Assembly (NCBI GenBank): GCA_947630705.1
Contig: CANRIK010000011.1
Location: 1 to 58,917, forward strand
Reading direction: 5' to 3'
Source of the DNA: an uncultured Clostridia bacterium
GTDB lineage: Bacteria > Bacillota > Clostridia > Christensenellales > Borkfalkiaceae
Length of the DNA stretch: 58,917 nt
Shown: positions 35,108 to 44,015 of the stretch, in pieces
Position numbering within the stretch: position 1 is the stretch's first letter
How the letters are laid out: each line of letters starts with the position of its first letter
Notes under the pieces: model-generated
Seen by the model: the letters and a program-made list of their open reading frames with translations, nothing else
Told to the model about the DNA's origin: nothing
Databases searched by the model: none
Made by a program: the position numbers and the translations under genes

Positions 35108-36566
35108 ACTTTCTCTGATTTTGCCCGTCGTCGTCCTCAATTTCGGCAGAAACGGCCGGAAAATCCACCCAAAAAGTGGCTCCGCTGCCCTCTTCGCTGT
35201 CAACTCCGAAATCAAACGAATGATTCTCCAATATCACCTTCACTATATTCAGACCCAACCCCGTGCCTTTTACCGGCCGCGTGTGGTTTTCCTCCGAACG
35301 AAAATATCTATCCCAGATATTGGGAATATCTTCCTTCGATATACCCTTGCCCGTGTCGCGGACGGACAGTTTTATTCTGGTTCCGTCCAAATTCGATTTC
35401 AGACTGACATAGACGGTCTTATCCTCTCCCGTATAACTTACGGCATTGCCCAAGAGATTGTAAATGACCTGCGATATCTTCTCCTCATCCGCGCGAGTAT
35501 ACCTGTCCGCCTCGATATCGACCATAAGATTGTATCCGCTCTCTTGCAAATAGCCGAACTTATTTATTATGCCGTAAAGCAATTCGGTGAGATTGAATAC
35601 TTTGGCGTTTATCATGTCGAGGTTCGAACTTACCTTCGACACCGAAAGGACATCGTTGACGAGACCGGTGAGCCTGTCCGCCTCGTCTATAATCACTTGA
35701 AGGTGTTTATTGCGTTTTTCGGGATTGTCGCCGGAAATTTCACGCACCATCGAGGCGTAGGCCTTTATCATCGTCAACGGGGTCTTTAAATCGTGCGTGA
35801 CGTTGGCGAGTATCTCGCGCTGGAAGTCGCCGCTTTTCTTCACTTCGTCGCGAACTTCGTTCAAAGTGTCGGAAAGCTGCGCCACTTCGCGATAATCCGC
35901 ATTGCTGAATTGCACGGAATAGTCGCCCTTTGCAAGGCGGACTGCCGAATCCGACAGGGATTTGAAGCCGCGCGTGAGTTTTTGAGAGATGGAATAGGCT
36001 ATTATGAACGCGATAAACAGAGCCACTACGCTTATGAGCAGCAGATAAATCTGCATTGCCGTAACCGTATCGCGCACGACTCCGAGAGGACTTGAAACGA
36101 GGAGCACTCCGTTTCCGCCGTCATAATGCACATTTGTGCAAAAATTCATAAAGCCTTCGGAACGGTATACGGCGTCTTTATCGCCCGTAAGCGAGGCGTG
36201 TTTCAACGCCTCGGAAATCCTGTCCGCGGAGACCTCTGTACCGGAAGGGCTCAACACTTCGCCGTCCTCGGAAAACACATAGGCGACTATTCCCTCTTCG
36301 CGATAGTGCAAAAACACGCTTTCGAGTATTTGGGCGTCCGGTCCGAAATCCATTGCCATGACTACTTCTTTGCCTACGTTTACCACTCTTTCACGATATT
36401 GGGCTTCGAGCGTTGTGGAGACGACGATATAGAACACCACGTCCACAAGCACGAGCAAAATGACGCTCAAAAGGCAAAAATACGCAAACAGAACAGTATT
36501 CACGCTTTTCAGTTTGAGTTTTTTCGACGGACTTTTTTCAGACTTCAAATTTATACCCCAGCCCAC
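35097..36566 (-). CDS. Two-component sensor histidine kinase
   Basis: This membrane-bound sensor phosphorylates the adjacent regulator. The 489-residue frame shows an N-terminal helix (SVNTVLFAYFCLLSVILLVLV), an extracytoplasmic domain, a second helix near 175-195, a HAMP segment, the HisKA box ILANVTHDLKTPLT with the phosphoacceptor His, and HATPase_c boxes (NLLGNAVSYT, DTGKGISKED, GTGLGLNIV). The start is uncertain: GTG at 36566 lies inside the regulator gene without SD, while a TTG at 36548 has GGGG upstream. The signal is unknown. Confidence 0.95.
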   Translation of the reverse strand: MGWGINLKSEKSPSKKLKLKSVNTVLFAYFCLLSVILLVLVDVVFYIVVSTTLEAQYRERVVNVGKEVVMAMDFGPDAQILESVFLHYREEGIVAYVFSEDGEVLSPSGTEVSADRISEALKHASLTGDKDAVYRSEGFMNFCTNVHYDGGNGVLLVSSPLGVVRDTVTAMQIYLLLISVVALFIAFIIAYSISQKLTRGFKSLSDSAVRLAKGDYSVQFSNADYREVAQLSDTLNEVRDEVKKSGDFQREILANVTHDLKTPLTMIKAYASMVREISGDNPEKRNKHLQVIIDEADRLTGLVNDVLSVSKVSSNLDMINAKVFNLTELLYGIINKFGYLQESGYNLMVDIEADRYTRADEEKISQVIYNLLGNAVSYTGEDKTVYVSLKSNLDGTRIKLSVRDTGKGISKEDIPNIWDRYFRSEENHTRPVKGTGLGLNIVKVILENHSFDFGVDSEEGSGATFWVDFPAVSAEIEDDDGQNQRKSEI

Positions 36567-37200
36567 GCAGAGTGACTATAAACTTGCGATATTGTTTCAG
36601 ATTGGAGCGGAGCATTTTTATGTGAGTATCGACCGTTCTGTCGTCTCCGTAAAAATCGAAGCCCCAAACGTCCATCAATAATTTTTCGCGAGTCAACGCT
36701 ATTCCCTTATTCTTCACGAAATAAAACAGAATTTCGTATTCTTTGGGGGTCAAATCTATTTTTTCGCCGTCAACATACACGTTTCTGCCCGTCATATCCA
36801 CCGTAAGTCCCTCGAAAGAAACTATATCGCCGGAGACGTCGTCGCGATAACGTTTTAATACGGCATGAATTCTTGCCATGACTTCTTTGGGCGAAAACGG
36901 TTTGGTCACATAGTCGTCCGCGCCGATTTCGAAGCCGAAAAGTTTGTCGTACTCTTCTCCGCGAGCGGAGAGCATGATAACAGGAATATTCTTGATTTTT
37001 TTGATTTCCTTGACGGCGGAAAAGCCGTCGAGGCGAGGCATCATTACATCCATGAGAATGATATCGAAGTCGGATTCCCGACACATTCTTACGGCCTGCA
37101 TGCCGTCCGCGGCCTCGTATGCCTCTCCTCCCTCGAATTCAACATATTCTTTCAGAACGTTCCTTATCATTTCTTCATCGTCGGCAATTAAAACTTTCAT
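36538..37200 (-). CDS. OmpR/PhoB-type response regulator
   Basis: This DNA-binding regulator is paired with the kinase just downstream. The 220-residue protein has a receiver domain with DDEE near residue 8, the phosphoacceptor Asp in IILMDVMMPRLDG, the conserved Lys in VTKPFSPKEV, and a C-terminal winged helix (LTPKEYEILFYFVKNKG...RTVDTHIKMLRSNL). I prefer ATG 37200, 6 bases after GGAG, to the ATG one codon upstream. It overlaps the kinase gene. Target genes are not indicated. Confidence 0.96.
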   Translation of the reverse strand: MKVLIADDEEMIRNVLKEYVEFEGGEAYEAADGMQAVRMCRESDFDIILMDVMMPRLDGFSAVKEIKKIKNIPVIMLSARGEEYDKLFGFEIGADDYVTKPFSPKEVMARIHAVLKRYRDDVSGDIVSFEGLTVDMTGRNVYVDGEKIDLTPKEYEILFYFVKNKGIALTREKLLMDVWGFDFYGDDRTVDTHIKMLRSNLKQYRKFIVTLRGLGYKFEV

Positions 37201-37353
37201 CATCTACTCCGTTTGATTTAAATATACTTCACTTTAATAATAAACTCCGATACAGACAATTATTTAATACAAATATGAAATATAAGTGAAATTTAAAGAA
37301 AGTGTAACATAAAAATATTTTCAAGTCAATTAAAAATATTTTATCGAAAAGCG

Positions 37354-37382
37354 TTGACAGAGCCGACAAAGGGTGCTATAAT
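37354..37382 (+). promoter_or_regulatory. Near-consensus promoter of the radical SAM/UDG pair
   Basis: TTGACA at 37354-37359 and TATAAT at 37377-37382 have an exact 17-base spacer. Predicted initiation near 37389 leaves about 140 bases of leader. Confidence 0.8.
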
Positions 37383-37449
37383 GCATATACAAACAAATGT
37401 TTACATGCTGTTTTTCGGGTAATTTATTGCAGATGTAAGCAGAAATCGG

Positions 37450-37496
37450 AAATTTCCGTCGGGAAAGCCAGTTCTCCATTCTCCCGACGGGAATTT
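37450..37496 (+). promoter_or_regulatory. Leader hairpin before the radical SAM gene
   Basis: Positions 37450-37464 (AAATTTCCGTCGGGA) pair with 37482-37496 over 15 bp including one G-U, around a 17-base loop, followed by TCAATTTAAAA. It lies 35 bases before the start codon. It could be an attenuator or an mRNA-stabilising stem; no known riboswitch was recognised. Confidence 0.55.
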
Positions 37497-37531
37497 TCAA
37501 TTTAAAAATATATGCGAGGCGTTAAAAGTCA

Positions 37532-38788
37532 ATGATTGACGAGAGAAAACTTGAAATTCTGACGGAGAGCGCAAAGTATGACGTGAGCTGTTCTTCGTCG
37601 GGTTCGAAAAGAAAGAATACCTCCGACGGGCTTGGAAACGCTTCCGTCGGGGGCATCTGCCATTCGTTTACGCCCGACGGACGATGCATTTCTCTTTTGA
37701 AAATTCTAATGAGCAACGAGTGTCTGTACGACTGCGAATATTGTCCGAACAGGCGCAGCGCAGACGTGCCCAGAGCAAGGCTGACTCCCGACGAGATATG
37801 CGAGTTGACTGTAAATTTTTATAAAAGGAATTATATAGAAGGGCTATTCCTCTCGTCCGCAGTATTCGACGCTCCCGATAAGACGATGGAGCTTTTGTGC
37901 GAAACTGTGACAAAGCTCCGAAAAACATACAATTTCAACGGATATATTCACCTGAAAGGCATACCTAACGCCGACAGCGCCCTTATGATGCGCGCGGCGA
38001 AGATTGCAGACAGAATGAGTTACAATATCGAGCTACCCAGCGAGAAGTCGCTGAAACTTCTGGCGCCGCAGAAAAGCAAACAGAGCCTTCTCTTGCCCAT
38101 GCGCGAGCTGAAAGAGGCGATGGATTACGACCGAATAAACAAAGTGCGGAAAAACAGGGTTTTGCCGGCCGGACAGACCACGCAGATGATAATAGGCGCG
38201 TCGCCCGAAAGCGACGGAAAAATTTTAAAGCTGACAGAATCGCTTTACAGAAATATGAATTTGAAAAGGGTGTACTACTCCTCTTATATTCCCGTGGTAA
38301 AGTCGCCGAAATTGCCGACGGTCGGCGTGGGACTGCTTCGGGAACACAGACTGTATCAGGCGGATTGGCTAATAAGGTTTTACGGATTCGACGTGGACGA
38401 AATTTGCGGCGAGGACGAAAATCTTTCTGCCGATTACGATCCGAAATGCGCATGGGCCTTGAAAAATATGCAGCTGTTCCCCGTTGAAATAAACAGCGCG
38501 CCGCTCGCTATGCTGTTACGCGTGCCCGGGATCGGCGCGAAGGGGGCATATAAGATATGCGAGGCGAGAAAATTCGGGAAACTCGACTTCGATAATCTTG
38601 CAAAAATGCGCATAATATTGAAAAGGGCCAAGCATTTTATCACATGCAAGGGGAAATTTTACGGTTCGGATAGCCTTGCGCAAGTTAAAACTTCGCTTTT
38701 ATTGGAGGGTACGGAGCAATCTCGCGTTCAACTTTCGATGTTTTCGGACCTCTCCACTTCGCTTTCGGTCCTGACCGGTGAATTATGA
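37532..38788 (+). CDS. Putative DNA modification/repair radical SAM protein (TIGR03916-like)
   Basis: This 418-residue protein has a radical SAM motif with spacing CLYDCEYC (MSNECLYDCEYCPNRRS), then a core domain, and a C-terminal helix-hairpin-helix DNA-binding region (LLRVPGIGAKGAYKICEARKFGKLDFDNL). This fusion matches the family described as a radical SAM protein linked to a UDG-like partner (TIGR03916). Activity is not established. The next gene, its usual partner, overlaps its end by 4 bases. Start: GAGG lies about 13 bases before ATG 37532, which is longer than usual, and a stronger start is not evident. Confidence 0.88.
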   Translation: MIDERKLEILTESAKYDVSCSSSGSKRKNTSDGLGNASVGGICHSFTPDGRCISLLKILMSNECLYDCEYCPNRRSADVPRARLTPDEICELTVNFYKRNYIEGLFLSSAVFDAPDKTMELLCETVTKLRKTYNFNGYIHLKGIPNADSALMMRAAKIADRMSYNIELPSEKSLKLLAPQKSKQSLLLPMRELKEAMDYDRINKVRKNRVLPAGQTTQMIIGASPESDGKILKLTESLYRNMNLKRVYYSSYIPVVKSPKLPTVGVGLLREHRLYQADWLIRFYGFDVDEICGEDENLSADYDPKCAWALKNMQLFPVEINSAPLAMLLRVPGIGAKGAYKICEARKFGKLDFDNLAKMRIILKRAKHFITCKGKFYGSDSLAQVKTSLLLEGTEQSRVQLSMFSDLSTSLSVLTGEL

Positions 38789-39510
38789 AAATTTTTATTA
38801 CCGACGGCGGCTCCGACAGTTTCTTTACCGCCGTATTCGAGGCGTATAATCAGAGCGAGTGCGCGATAACCTCTAACAATCAGATTCAGATGAGCTTTGA
38901 CAGCCAGATAATTTACGTTGCCGCCGACCAACGCAAAAGCGCTCGCGTTCAACGGGGAATTTCCAAATACGACGACAGAGCGATTGGGGACATTCTGCTC
39001 GTTTTGAGAAGCGGCGACAACATGAAGGAACAAATAGCCTATGAATATATCAGACGCATACTCGAACGCAAGACGCCTATAAATAAGGCTTACAACATAC
39101 CGGAAGTCATAATTTTTAACGAGTTGAAAGAGAAAGTGACAGGCGAAATCCATAACATGAAGGGATTTATGCGATTTATGGAGAGCGGCAACGGCGCCTA
39201 TTACGCGCCTTATGCTCCGGACCACGACATAACCGACCTGCTTATGCCGCACTTTGCAAGGAGATTCTCAAACGAAAAATTCGTAATTCACGACGTCCGA
39301 AGAAAGATTGCCGGAATATATGACGGGCACGATTGGGTCATCGGATACGCAGGCGAAGCGGAAGTCTATCTCTCCGAATACGAAAAGGCATTTCAAACGC
39401 TGTGGAAAATGTACTATAATTCCGTAAATATAAAAGAGCGCCCTCACGAAAAACAAATGAAGGGCTACATGCCTGTGAGATATTGGAAATTTATGCCTGA
39501 AAAAAATTGA
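38785..39510 (+). CDS. UDG-fold/DUF4130 partner of the radical SAM protein (TIGR03915-like)
   Basis: This 241-residue protein is the companion called a probable DNA metabolism protein in the radical SAM/UDG pair. The body shows the DUF4130-like pattern: MKGFMRFMESGNGAYYAPYAPDHDI, PHFARRFSNEKFVIHDVRRK and IGYAGEAEVYLSEYEKAFQTLWKMYYNSVNIKERPH. Relatives have a uracil-DNA glycosylase-like fold, but the classic UDG motif is not evident here. ATGA overlap with the radical SAM gene shows coupled translation. A strong terminator follows. Substrate and chemistry are unknown. Confidence 0.85.
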   Translation: MKIFITDGGSDSFFTAVFEAYNQSECAITSNNQIQMSFDSQIIYVAADQRKSARVQRGISKYDDRAIGDILLVLRSGDNMKEQIAYEYIRRILERKTPINKAYNIPEVIIFNELKEKVTGEIHNMKGFMRFMESGNGAYYAPYAPDHDITDLLMPHFARRFSNEKFVIHDVRRKIAGIYDGHDWVIGYAGEAEVYLSEYEKAFQTLWKMYYNSVNIKERPHEKQMKGYMPVRYWKFMPEKN

Positions 39511-39544
39511 AATCGGAAAAGTTTTATAATTCCGGAGGAATAAA

Positions 39545-39567
39545 AAAATGCCGCCGAGCGGCATTTT
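39545..39567. terminator. Shared terminator between the UDG-like gene and mrp
   Basis: AAAATGCCGC at 39545-39554 pairs with GCGGCATTTT at 39558-39567 around CGA, with A and T runs on both sides. It can terminate both convergent genes. Confidence 0.85.
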
Positions 39568-39568
39568 T

Positions 39569-40387
39569 CTATTCCGTTATTTTTTTCATAAAGTCGGCGA
39601 GTACGCCGTCATAAGATTCTATCTTTCCGAGGTCGGCAGCAAGAGTCAATTCGGGATCGATGGGGATTTTTGCAACCGCCGGAATACCGTATTCGAGAGC
39701 GAGCGCGTCAACTCCGCTTTCGCCGAATACGGAAATCTTTCTGCCGCAATCGGGACATTTAATATAGCTCATATTCTCTACTATTCCCAAAACCGGAATA
39801 TTCATCATATTGGCCATATTTACGGCCTTTTTGACTATCATTCCGACGAGATCCTGCGGAGTAGTTACAACCACTATTCCGTCGATGGGAATACTTTGGA
39901 ATACCGTGAGAGGCACGTCGCCGGTGCCGGGAGGCATATCTATAAACATTATGTCTACTCCCGTCCAAATAACGTCCGTCCAGAATTGCATAACCGTACC
40001 GGAGATTAACGAGCCGCGCCAAACTACGGGTTCCTCTTCGTTTTCAAGGAGAACGTTCATGGAAATAAGCTGAATTCCGCTCTCCGTAACGACCGGCAAT
40101 ATTCCGAGGTCGCTTCCCGTTGCGCGCTCTTTTACTCCGTACATTTTCGGAATGGACGGACCGGTTATGTCGGCGTCCATTACCGCGGTAACTTTTCCGC
40201 TCGATTGCGCCGCGGCAGCGAGCAAAGCGCAAGTCATGGATTTACCCACTCCGCCCTTACCGCTTACTACGGCTATTACTTTTTTTATCTGGCTCAATTC
40301 GTGAGGTTTTTTAATAAGACTCTGCTTATCTCGCGAGGAACAGTTCTTACCGCACGACGAGCAATCGTTGTTGCAATTTTCCGCCAT
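39569..40387 (-). CDS. Mrp/NBP35-family P-loop ATPase
   Basis: This 272-residue protein is a MinD-type ATPase that probably carries and transfers iron-sulfur clusters. The N-terminus has cysteines MAENCNNDCSSCGKNC, like NBP35 proteins, then the deviant Walker A GKGGVGKSM near residue 44, MDADITGPS, IDMPPGTGDVPLT, and the C-terminal CPDCG pair that can bridge a 4Fe-4S cluster. It is monocistronic, converges with the UDG-like gene and is flanked on the other side by the SRP RNA. Intact. Confidence 0.93.
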   Translation of the reverse strand: MAENCNNDCSSCGKNCSSRDKQSLIKKPHELSQIKKVIAVVSGKGGVGKSMTCALLAAAAQSSGKVTAVMDADITGPSIPKMYGVKERATGSDLGILPVVTESGIQLISMNVLLENEEEPVVWRGSLISGTVMQFWTDVIWTGVDIMFIDMPPGTGDVPLTVFQSIPIDGIVVVTTPQDLVGMIVKKAVNMANMMNIPVLGIVENMSYIKCPDCGRKISVFGESGVDALALEYGIPAVAKIPIDPELTLAADLGKIESYDGVLADFMKKITE

Positions 40388-40481
40388 AGTTCTCCTTATA
40401 ATATTCAGTCTGTTTCGACAATTAATATCCTATTCATTTTAAATAGGAGACAAAAAAAAGTCAAGCTATAAAGCAATTTAC

Positions 40482-40510
40482 TTGCAAAATAAAAAAATAT
40501 CTGCTAAAAT
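40482..40510 (+). promoter_or_regulatory. Promoter of the SRP RNA
   Basis: TTGCAA at 40482-40487 and TAAAAT at 40505-40510 are 17 bases apart. The RNA's 5' end is predicted at about 40511-40517. Confidence 0.6.
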
Positions 40511-40786
40511 AGCTGTACTGTGCTGGGTGGGGAGTTTGCGGTGCCCTGAACCTGCAATCCGCAATAGCAGGACCGACCGTCTTTCCCGACGGAGCATGTG
40601 GAAGGCCGCGCCTTATAAGGAGTGTTGATTTCAAGGTCTCATGCAATCGCAGGCTGCGAACCGTGTCAGGATAGGGATATAGCAGCACTAAACAGTTATC
40701 GCGGTGTGCCATGAGGTAGCTTTGACGGAGCCACCTGTAAGGTTTACGCTTCGGCATGCGCCGGCAAAAAAGACTGCACAGCTTTT
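40511..40786 (+). ncRNA. ffs: Signal recognition particle RNA, large Alu-containing form
   Basis: This ~275-nt RNA targets membrane proteins with Ffh. It has the 5' Alu-like GTGCTGGGTGGGG, the helix 8 core GTCAGG-atagggatat-AGCAGC at 40665-40686 (a variant of the GGAA-capped loop), and closing ends AGCTGT (40511-40516) with ACAGCT (40778-40783), followed by TTTT. Long SRP RNA of this type is usual in spore-forming Firmicutes. Exact ends are estimated. Confidence 0.9.
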
Positions 40787-40793
40787 GAAGAGA

Positions 40794-40818
40794 ACGGCTG
40801 CGGAAATTCCGCAGCCGT
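40794..40818 (+). terminator. Hairpin after the SRP RNA
   Basis: ACGGCTGCGGAA at 40794-40805 and its complement at 40807-40818 give a perfect 12-bp stem with one central base, followed by AATTATT. It probably ends the SRP RNA transcript. Confidence 0.7.
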
Positions 40819-40859
40819 AATTATTAGGCAGATTTAGGCATATTTTCCATAAAACTTTA

Positions 40860-40884
40860 AGCGCCGCGGCAGAACCGCGGCGCT
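40860..40884 (-). terminator. Terminator after uppP
   Basis: AGCGCCGCGG at 40860-40869 pairs with CCGCGGCGCT at 40875-40884 around CAGAA. It is 11 bases past the uppP stop, and the minus side continues TTAAAGTTTT. Confidence 0.7.
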
Positions 40885-40894
40885 AATTTTCATT

Positions 40895-41713
40895 TTAAAA
40901 ATATCCTGTACACTTTAAGACAACGCACGTTATCGCAAGCAGAACGAGATAGATACTGAACCACTTGTACTCGGCCTTTTGTATGACCTTCAACATAACC
41001 TTTATTGCAAACAGTCCGGCAATCGCCGATGTGATAAAGCCGAGAGCTATCGCCCAACCGAAGTTGCCGCCGTATGTAGCGAATTCGGCCTGTAAAGTTC
41101 CCTTATATAGTCCCTTGCCGAGTTCGAGAACAAAACCTCCCAAAATGACGGGTATGGACATGAGAAAAGAGAATTTTGCGACTTCCTCGCTCTTTCCTCC
41201 CGCGAGCGTTCCGGCACATATGGTAGATCCGCTGCGCGAGATGCCCGGGAAGATTGCAAGCGCCTGCGCGATACCCATGGGTATCGCCGTTTTATAGCCT
41301 ATGGGCAAGGTATTCTCCTTTCGCTTTGCAATTATTTCAGTTATGAACAGCACGGCCGCGGTGATAAGGAAACATATGCAGAGCAATACGGCCGCCCACT
41401 CCCAATCATAGAAATAATAATCCAAATCAAGAACGGACGAAACGACGCCCAATATAACCGCCGGAATGGTAGCAAGCACCAAAAAACCCAGAGTTTTAAA
41501 CGGCTTTTTGAAGAGAGCTATTATGTCTTTATAAAATATCACACATACGGCCACGAGAGTGCCGAGATGCAACATTACTGATATAAATTGAGCGTTTGCG
41601 CTGCTTACGCCGAGTACATTCTGAAAAAACGAGAGATGTCCCGACGAAGATACGGGTAAAAATTCCGTAAGTCCTTGTACAAGTCCGAGGACTACCGCTT
41701 GCCAGATTTCCAT
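40895..41713 (-). CDS. uppP: Undecaprenyl-diphosphatase (BacA family)
   Basis: UppP dephosphorylates undecaprenyl pyrophosphate to recycle the lipid carrier of wall synthesis. It is an integral membrane enzyme. The 272 residues show about eight helices, the motif EFLPVSSSGHLSF near residue 18 and GISRSGSTICAG near residue 155, both active-site signatures. Overproduction of family members confers bacitracin resistance. It follows the PrsA-like lipoprotein with a 17-base gap, so both belong to the mfd-side minus-strand run and concern the envelope. Confidence 0.96.
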   Translation of the reverse strand: MEIWQAVVLGLVQGLTEFLPVSSSGHLSFFQNVLGVSSANAQFISVMLHLGTLVAVCVIFYKDIIALFKKPFKTLGFLVLATIPAVILGVVSSVLDLDYYFYDWEWAAVLLCICFLITAAVLFITEIIAKRKENTLPIGYKTAIPMGIAQALAIFPGISRSGSTICAGTLAGGKSEEVAKFSFLMSIPVILGGFVLELGKGLYKGTLQAEFATYGGNFGWAIALGFITSAIAGLFAIKVMLKVIQKAEYKWFSIYLVLLAITCVVLKCTGYF

Positions 41714-41730
41714 GTCGAACCTTCCTTAAA

Positions 41731-43935
41731 TTATTTACCTAAATCAAGCAAATCCTGATAGGTGGATTGATTTTTCGTAACCGTCTCTTCTTTGTTGAAT
41801 TGAGTCATTATCTGCGTTCTGCGAATTGAAGAAATTTCGGAAATGTTCTGACTCTTTACCCATTCATAAAAGAGATTTTCGAAAGTGCCATCCACTTCCG
41901 TATTGGCTTCCCAATTCGCCTCGGAATATACTTCGCCGCCTTCGCTTGTGTAAGTATTGGTTACGTAAATAAGGTGCCAACCGTAATCGCCGGCGCACAC
42001 GTTAAACGAGCCCGGGCCCTTATCTATCGCTTTTTGCGCCGCACATTCAAATTCTTTGATATATCCGGTAGAATCGCCAATATTTACCGAATAGCCGAGA
42101 TACTTCGAAAGTATCGCCGTATCGGTCGTATAAGCGTACTGCAATTCGTTCACTGCGGAAAGAGCCTTATACTGCACGCTGTCCTTTCTGAACATGTCGA
42201 CTTTGAAAGCCGCATTGTTTTCGGGAAGCTCGACTTCGCCTTCCGCATATATAAATTTGCCGTAATCTATTTCCTTCTTTTGAGAATCCGAATAGAGATT
42301 TTCGGCAGTGAGCGAGGTGTAATAACCCTCGTTTCCCGTTGCCGGATCGTAATCCGTAAATTTAACTTTATCGCCGCCGAGAACAAAATCAACGTAGGCC
42401 TTGAACTCCGCAAGCATATCGTCTATCGTGAGTCTGTTAGGAATGAGCCGATAGCCTCCGTCTTCCAATTCGTAAACTTTTCCGTTGTAAGAATATTGAC
42501 CGATATATTTATCGAGAGGCTTATATTGAGAGTCGTTGATAAGATTGTTTTTAAAGAAAAGATAATTTCTGTCGTTATCCTTGCCGGCATAGTACTTTTC
42601 GCCTGCAACCCACCCTTCGTCATCGGCCTTGAAAGAATAATCGGTAGCGCCGTTGAACCAAGCGCCGCGCTGGTCGGTGGTGATTATCTTCTTCATCAAT
42701 TTGTTTCTTTCGATATAGTAATCGGCCTTATAACCGCTCTCCTCCGTGTCGTCGGCGTAGAGAGTCTGTAACGTCTTTAAATTCGCGCTCTGTCTTGCGC
42801 TGAACGGCAGCAGTATATTGTAGACATAGCCGAATGTGCCGCCGCCGTCGGTCGAGGGAGAATAGAGTATGAAAGAAGTATCGGAGAGACTGTCCATTGT
42901 AGACGTAAAGCCGGACGCGTCCGCAGAGAGCTGTTGACTGTCAACAAGGCTCTTGTAAACGGAAGCGAGATAGAGGTATTTACCGTCGTCGGTAAGTTTA
43001 CTCTCCTGCTCCTTTTCGTACAAGTCGTAATATTTGTTAATCACTCGGTTTTCAAGTTGAGCCACATATTCGTCGTTTATATACGATATACCGGTTTCTA
43101 CATCCAAAAGGTCGTCGGTTTCGGGATTAACAAGATTATTTGTGATAAGCGTCGATATAAAATTATTATATGCCTCTGTACGCGAAACTCTGTTTGTTCC
43201 TTCGAGAGCGTCGTCTTTATATGCGCCGCTGTCCGCAAGCTGATTTCCCGGGTAACCCGTGTAAACCTTATAGTCGAGAGATTTATCCGTATCCGACTTT
43301 GCCGGATAGTAGTCGTCCACTTCCGCGTCCACTCCATCGGGAATATCGTGAGTTTCTGTTCCGGCAGTCGAATCTTTCTCTTCGAGAATTGCCTGTTCAT
43401 AGGAATCGAGAGAATCGTTCAAAGATTTATATAGCGTATATTTCGCTATTTTTATATCTTTTTCGGGATCGTCATAAGAAGAATCGGTGAGCAGATATTG
43501 AAGTTTCTCCGCATAAGTGCTCTTGGAATTATACTCTTCGAGAACTGTCGCGGCAGAACCCGTTCCGGCCTTATAGTCGAGAAGATACATTATGGAGTAC
43601 TGCGTTATTACGGCGTTTTCGACAAGTCCGTCAACGAGCATGTTGAAAACCTGCTCATAAGTATATCCGCTGTTCACATAGGATATGCCGGCGTTGAGAT
43701 AATAGGCAATAAGTTCGTCCTTATAGATTTCCGTTGTGCCCACAGCGGTTTTATAGTTTGAAATAAGTTCGCTGTCAAAAGCGTCTGTACCTTCCGCATT
43801 GGAAATATTTACCGTGGCTATACACTGTTTCATGTCCGCGTCGGAATTGGACGAGACGAGAGAACAGCCCGTAAAAGAAGCCGCAACAGCGATTGATGAC
43901 GCTAAAAGCACGCCCACTACACTTTTCTTTTTCAT
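41731..43935 (-). CDS. PrsA-like extracytoplasmic lipoprotein foldase (parvulin-like)
   Basis: The 734-residue protein starts at ATG 43935 (MKKKSVVGVLLASS), four codons past an alternative. It has a hydrophobic signal and a lipobox SFTGC with Cys24. An N-terminal SurA/PrsA-like chaperone region (DELIAYYLNAG...YEQVFNMLVDGLVENAVI) precedes a long middle and a C-terminal segment GSFNVCAGDYGWHLIYVTN, which resembles the end of a parvulin peptidyl-prolyl isomerase domain. It is about twice the length of PrsA, so the middle is an addition. Isomerase activity is unproven. It precedes uppP. Confidence 0.75.
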   Translation of the reverse strand: MKKKSVVGVLLASSIAVAASFTGCSLVSSNSDADMKQCIATVNISNAEGTDAFDSELISNYKTAVGTTEIYKDELIAYYLNAGISYVNSGYTYEQVFNMLVDGLVENAVITQYSIMYLLDYKAGTGSAATVLEEYNSKSTYAEKLQYLLTDSSYDDPEKDIKIAKYTLYKSLNDSLDSYEQAILEEKDSTAGTETHDIPDGVDAEVDDYYPAKSDTDKSLDYKVYTGYPGNQLADSGAYKDDALEGTNRVSRTEAYNNFISTLITNNLVNPETDDLLDVETGISYINDEYVAQLENRVINKYYDLYEKEQESKLTDDGKYLYLASVYKSLVDSQQLSADASGFTSTMDSLSDTSFILYSPSTDGGGTFGYVYNILLPFSARQSANLKTLQTLYADDTEESGYKADYYIERNKLMKKIITTDQRGAWFNGATDYSFKADDEGWVAGEKYYAGKDNDRNYLFFKNNLINDSQYKPLDKYIGQYSYNGKVYELEDGGYRLIPNRLTIDDMLAEFKAYVDFVLGGDKVKFTDYDPATGNEGYYTSLTAENLYSDSQKKEIDYGKFIYAEGEVELPENNAAFKVDMFRKDSVQYKALSAVNELQYAYTTDTAILSKYLGYSVNIGDSTGYIKEFECAAQKAIDKGPGSFNVCAGDYGWHLIYVTNTYTSEGGEVYSEANWEANTEVDGTFENLFYEWVKSQNISEISSIRRTQIMTQFNKEETVTKNQSTYQDLLDLGK

Positions 43936-44015
43936 AAAATACAAACTCCCAAAGAGGTCGTTACGATAAAATCATTTACAATTATATAATATTTAAAATA
44001 TTATAGCAATTCTTT

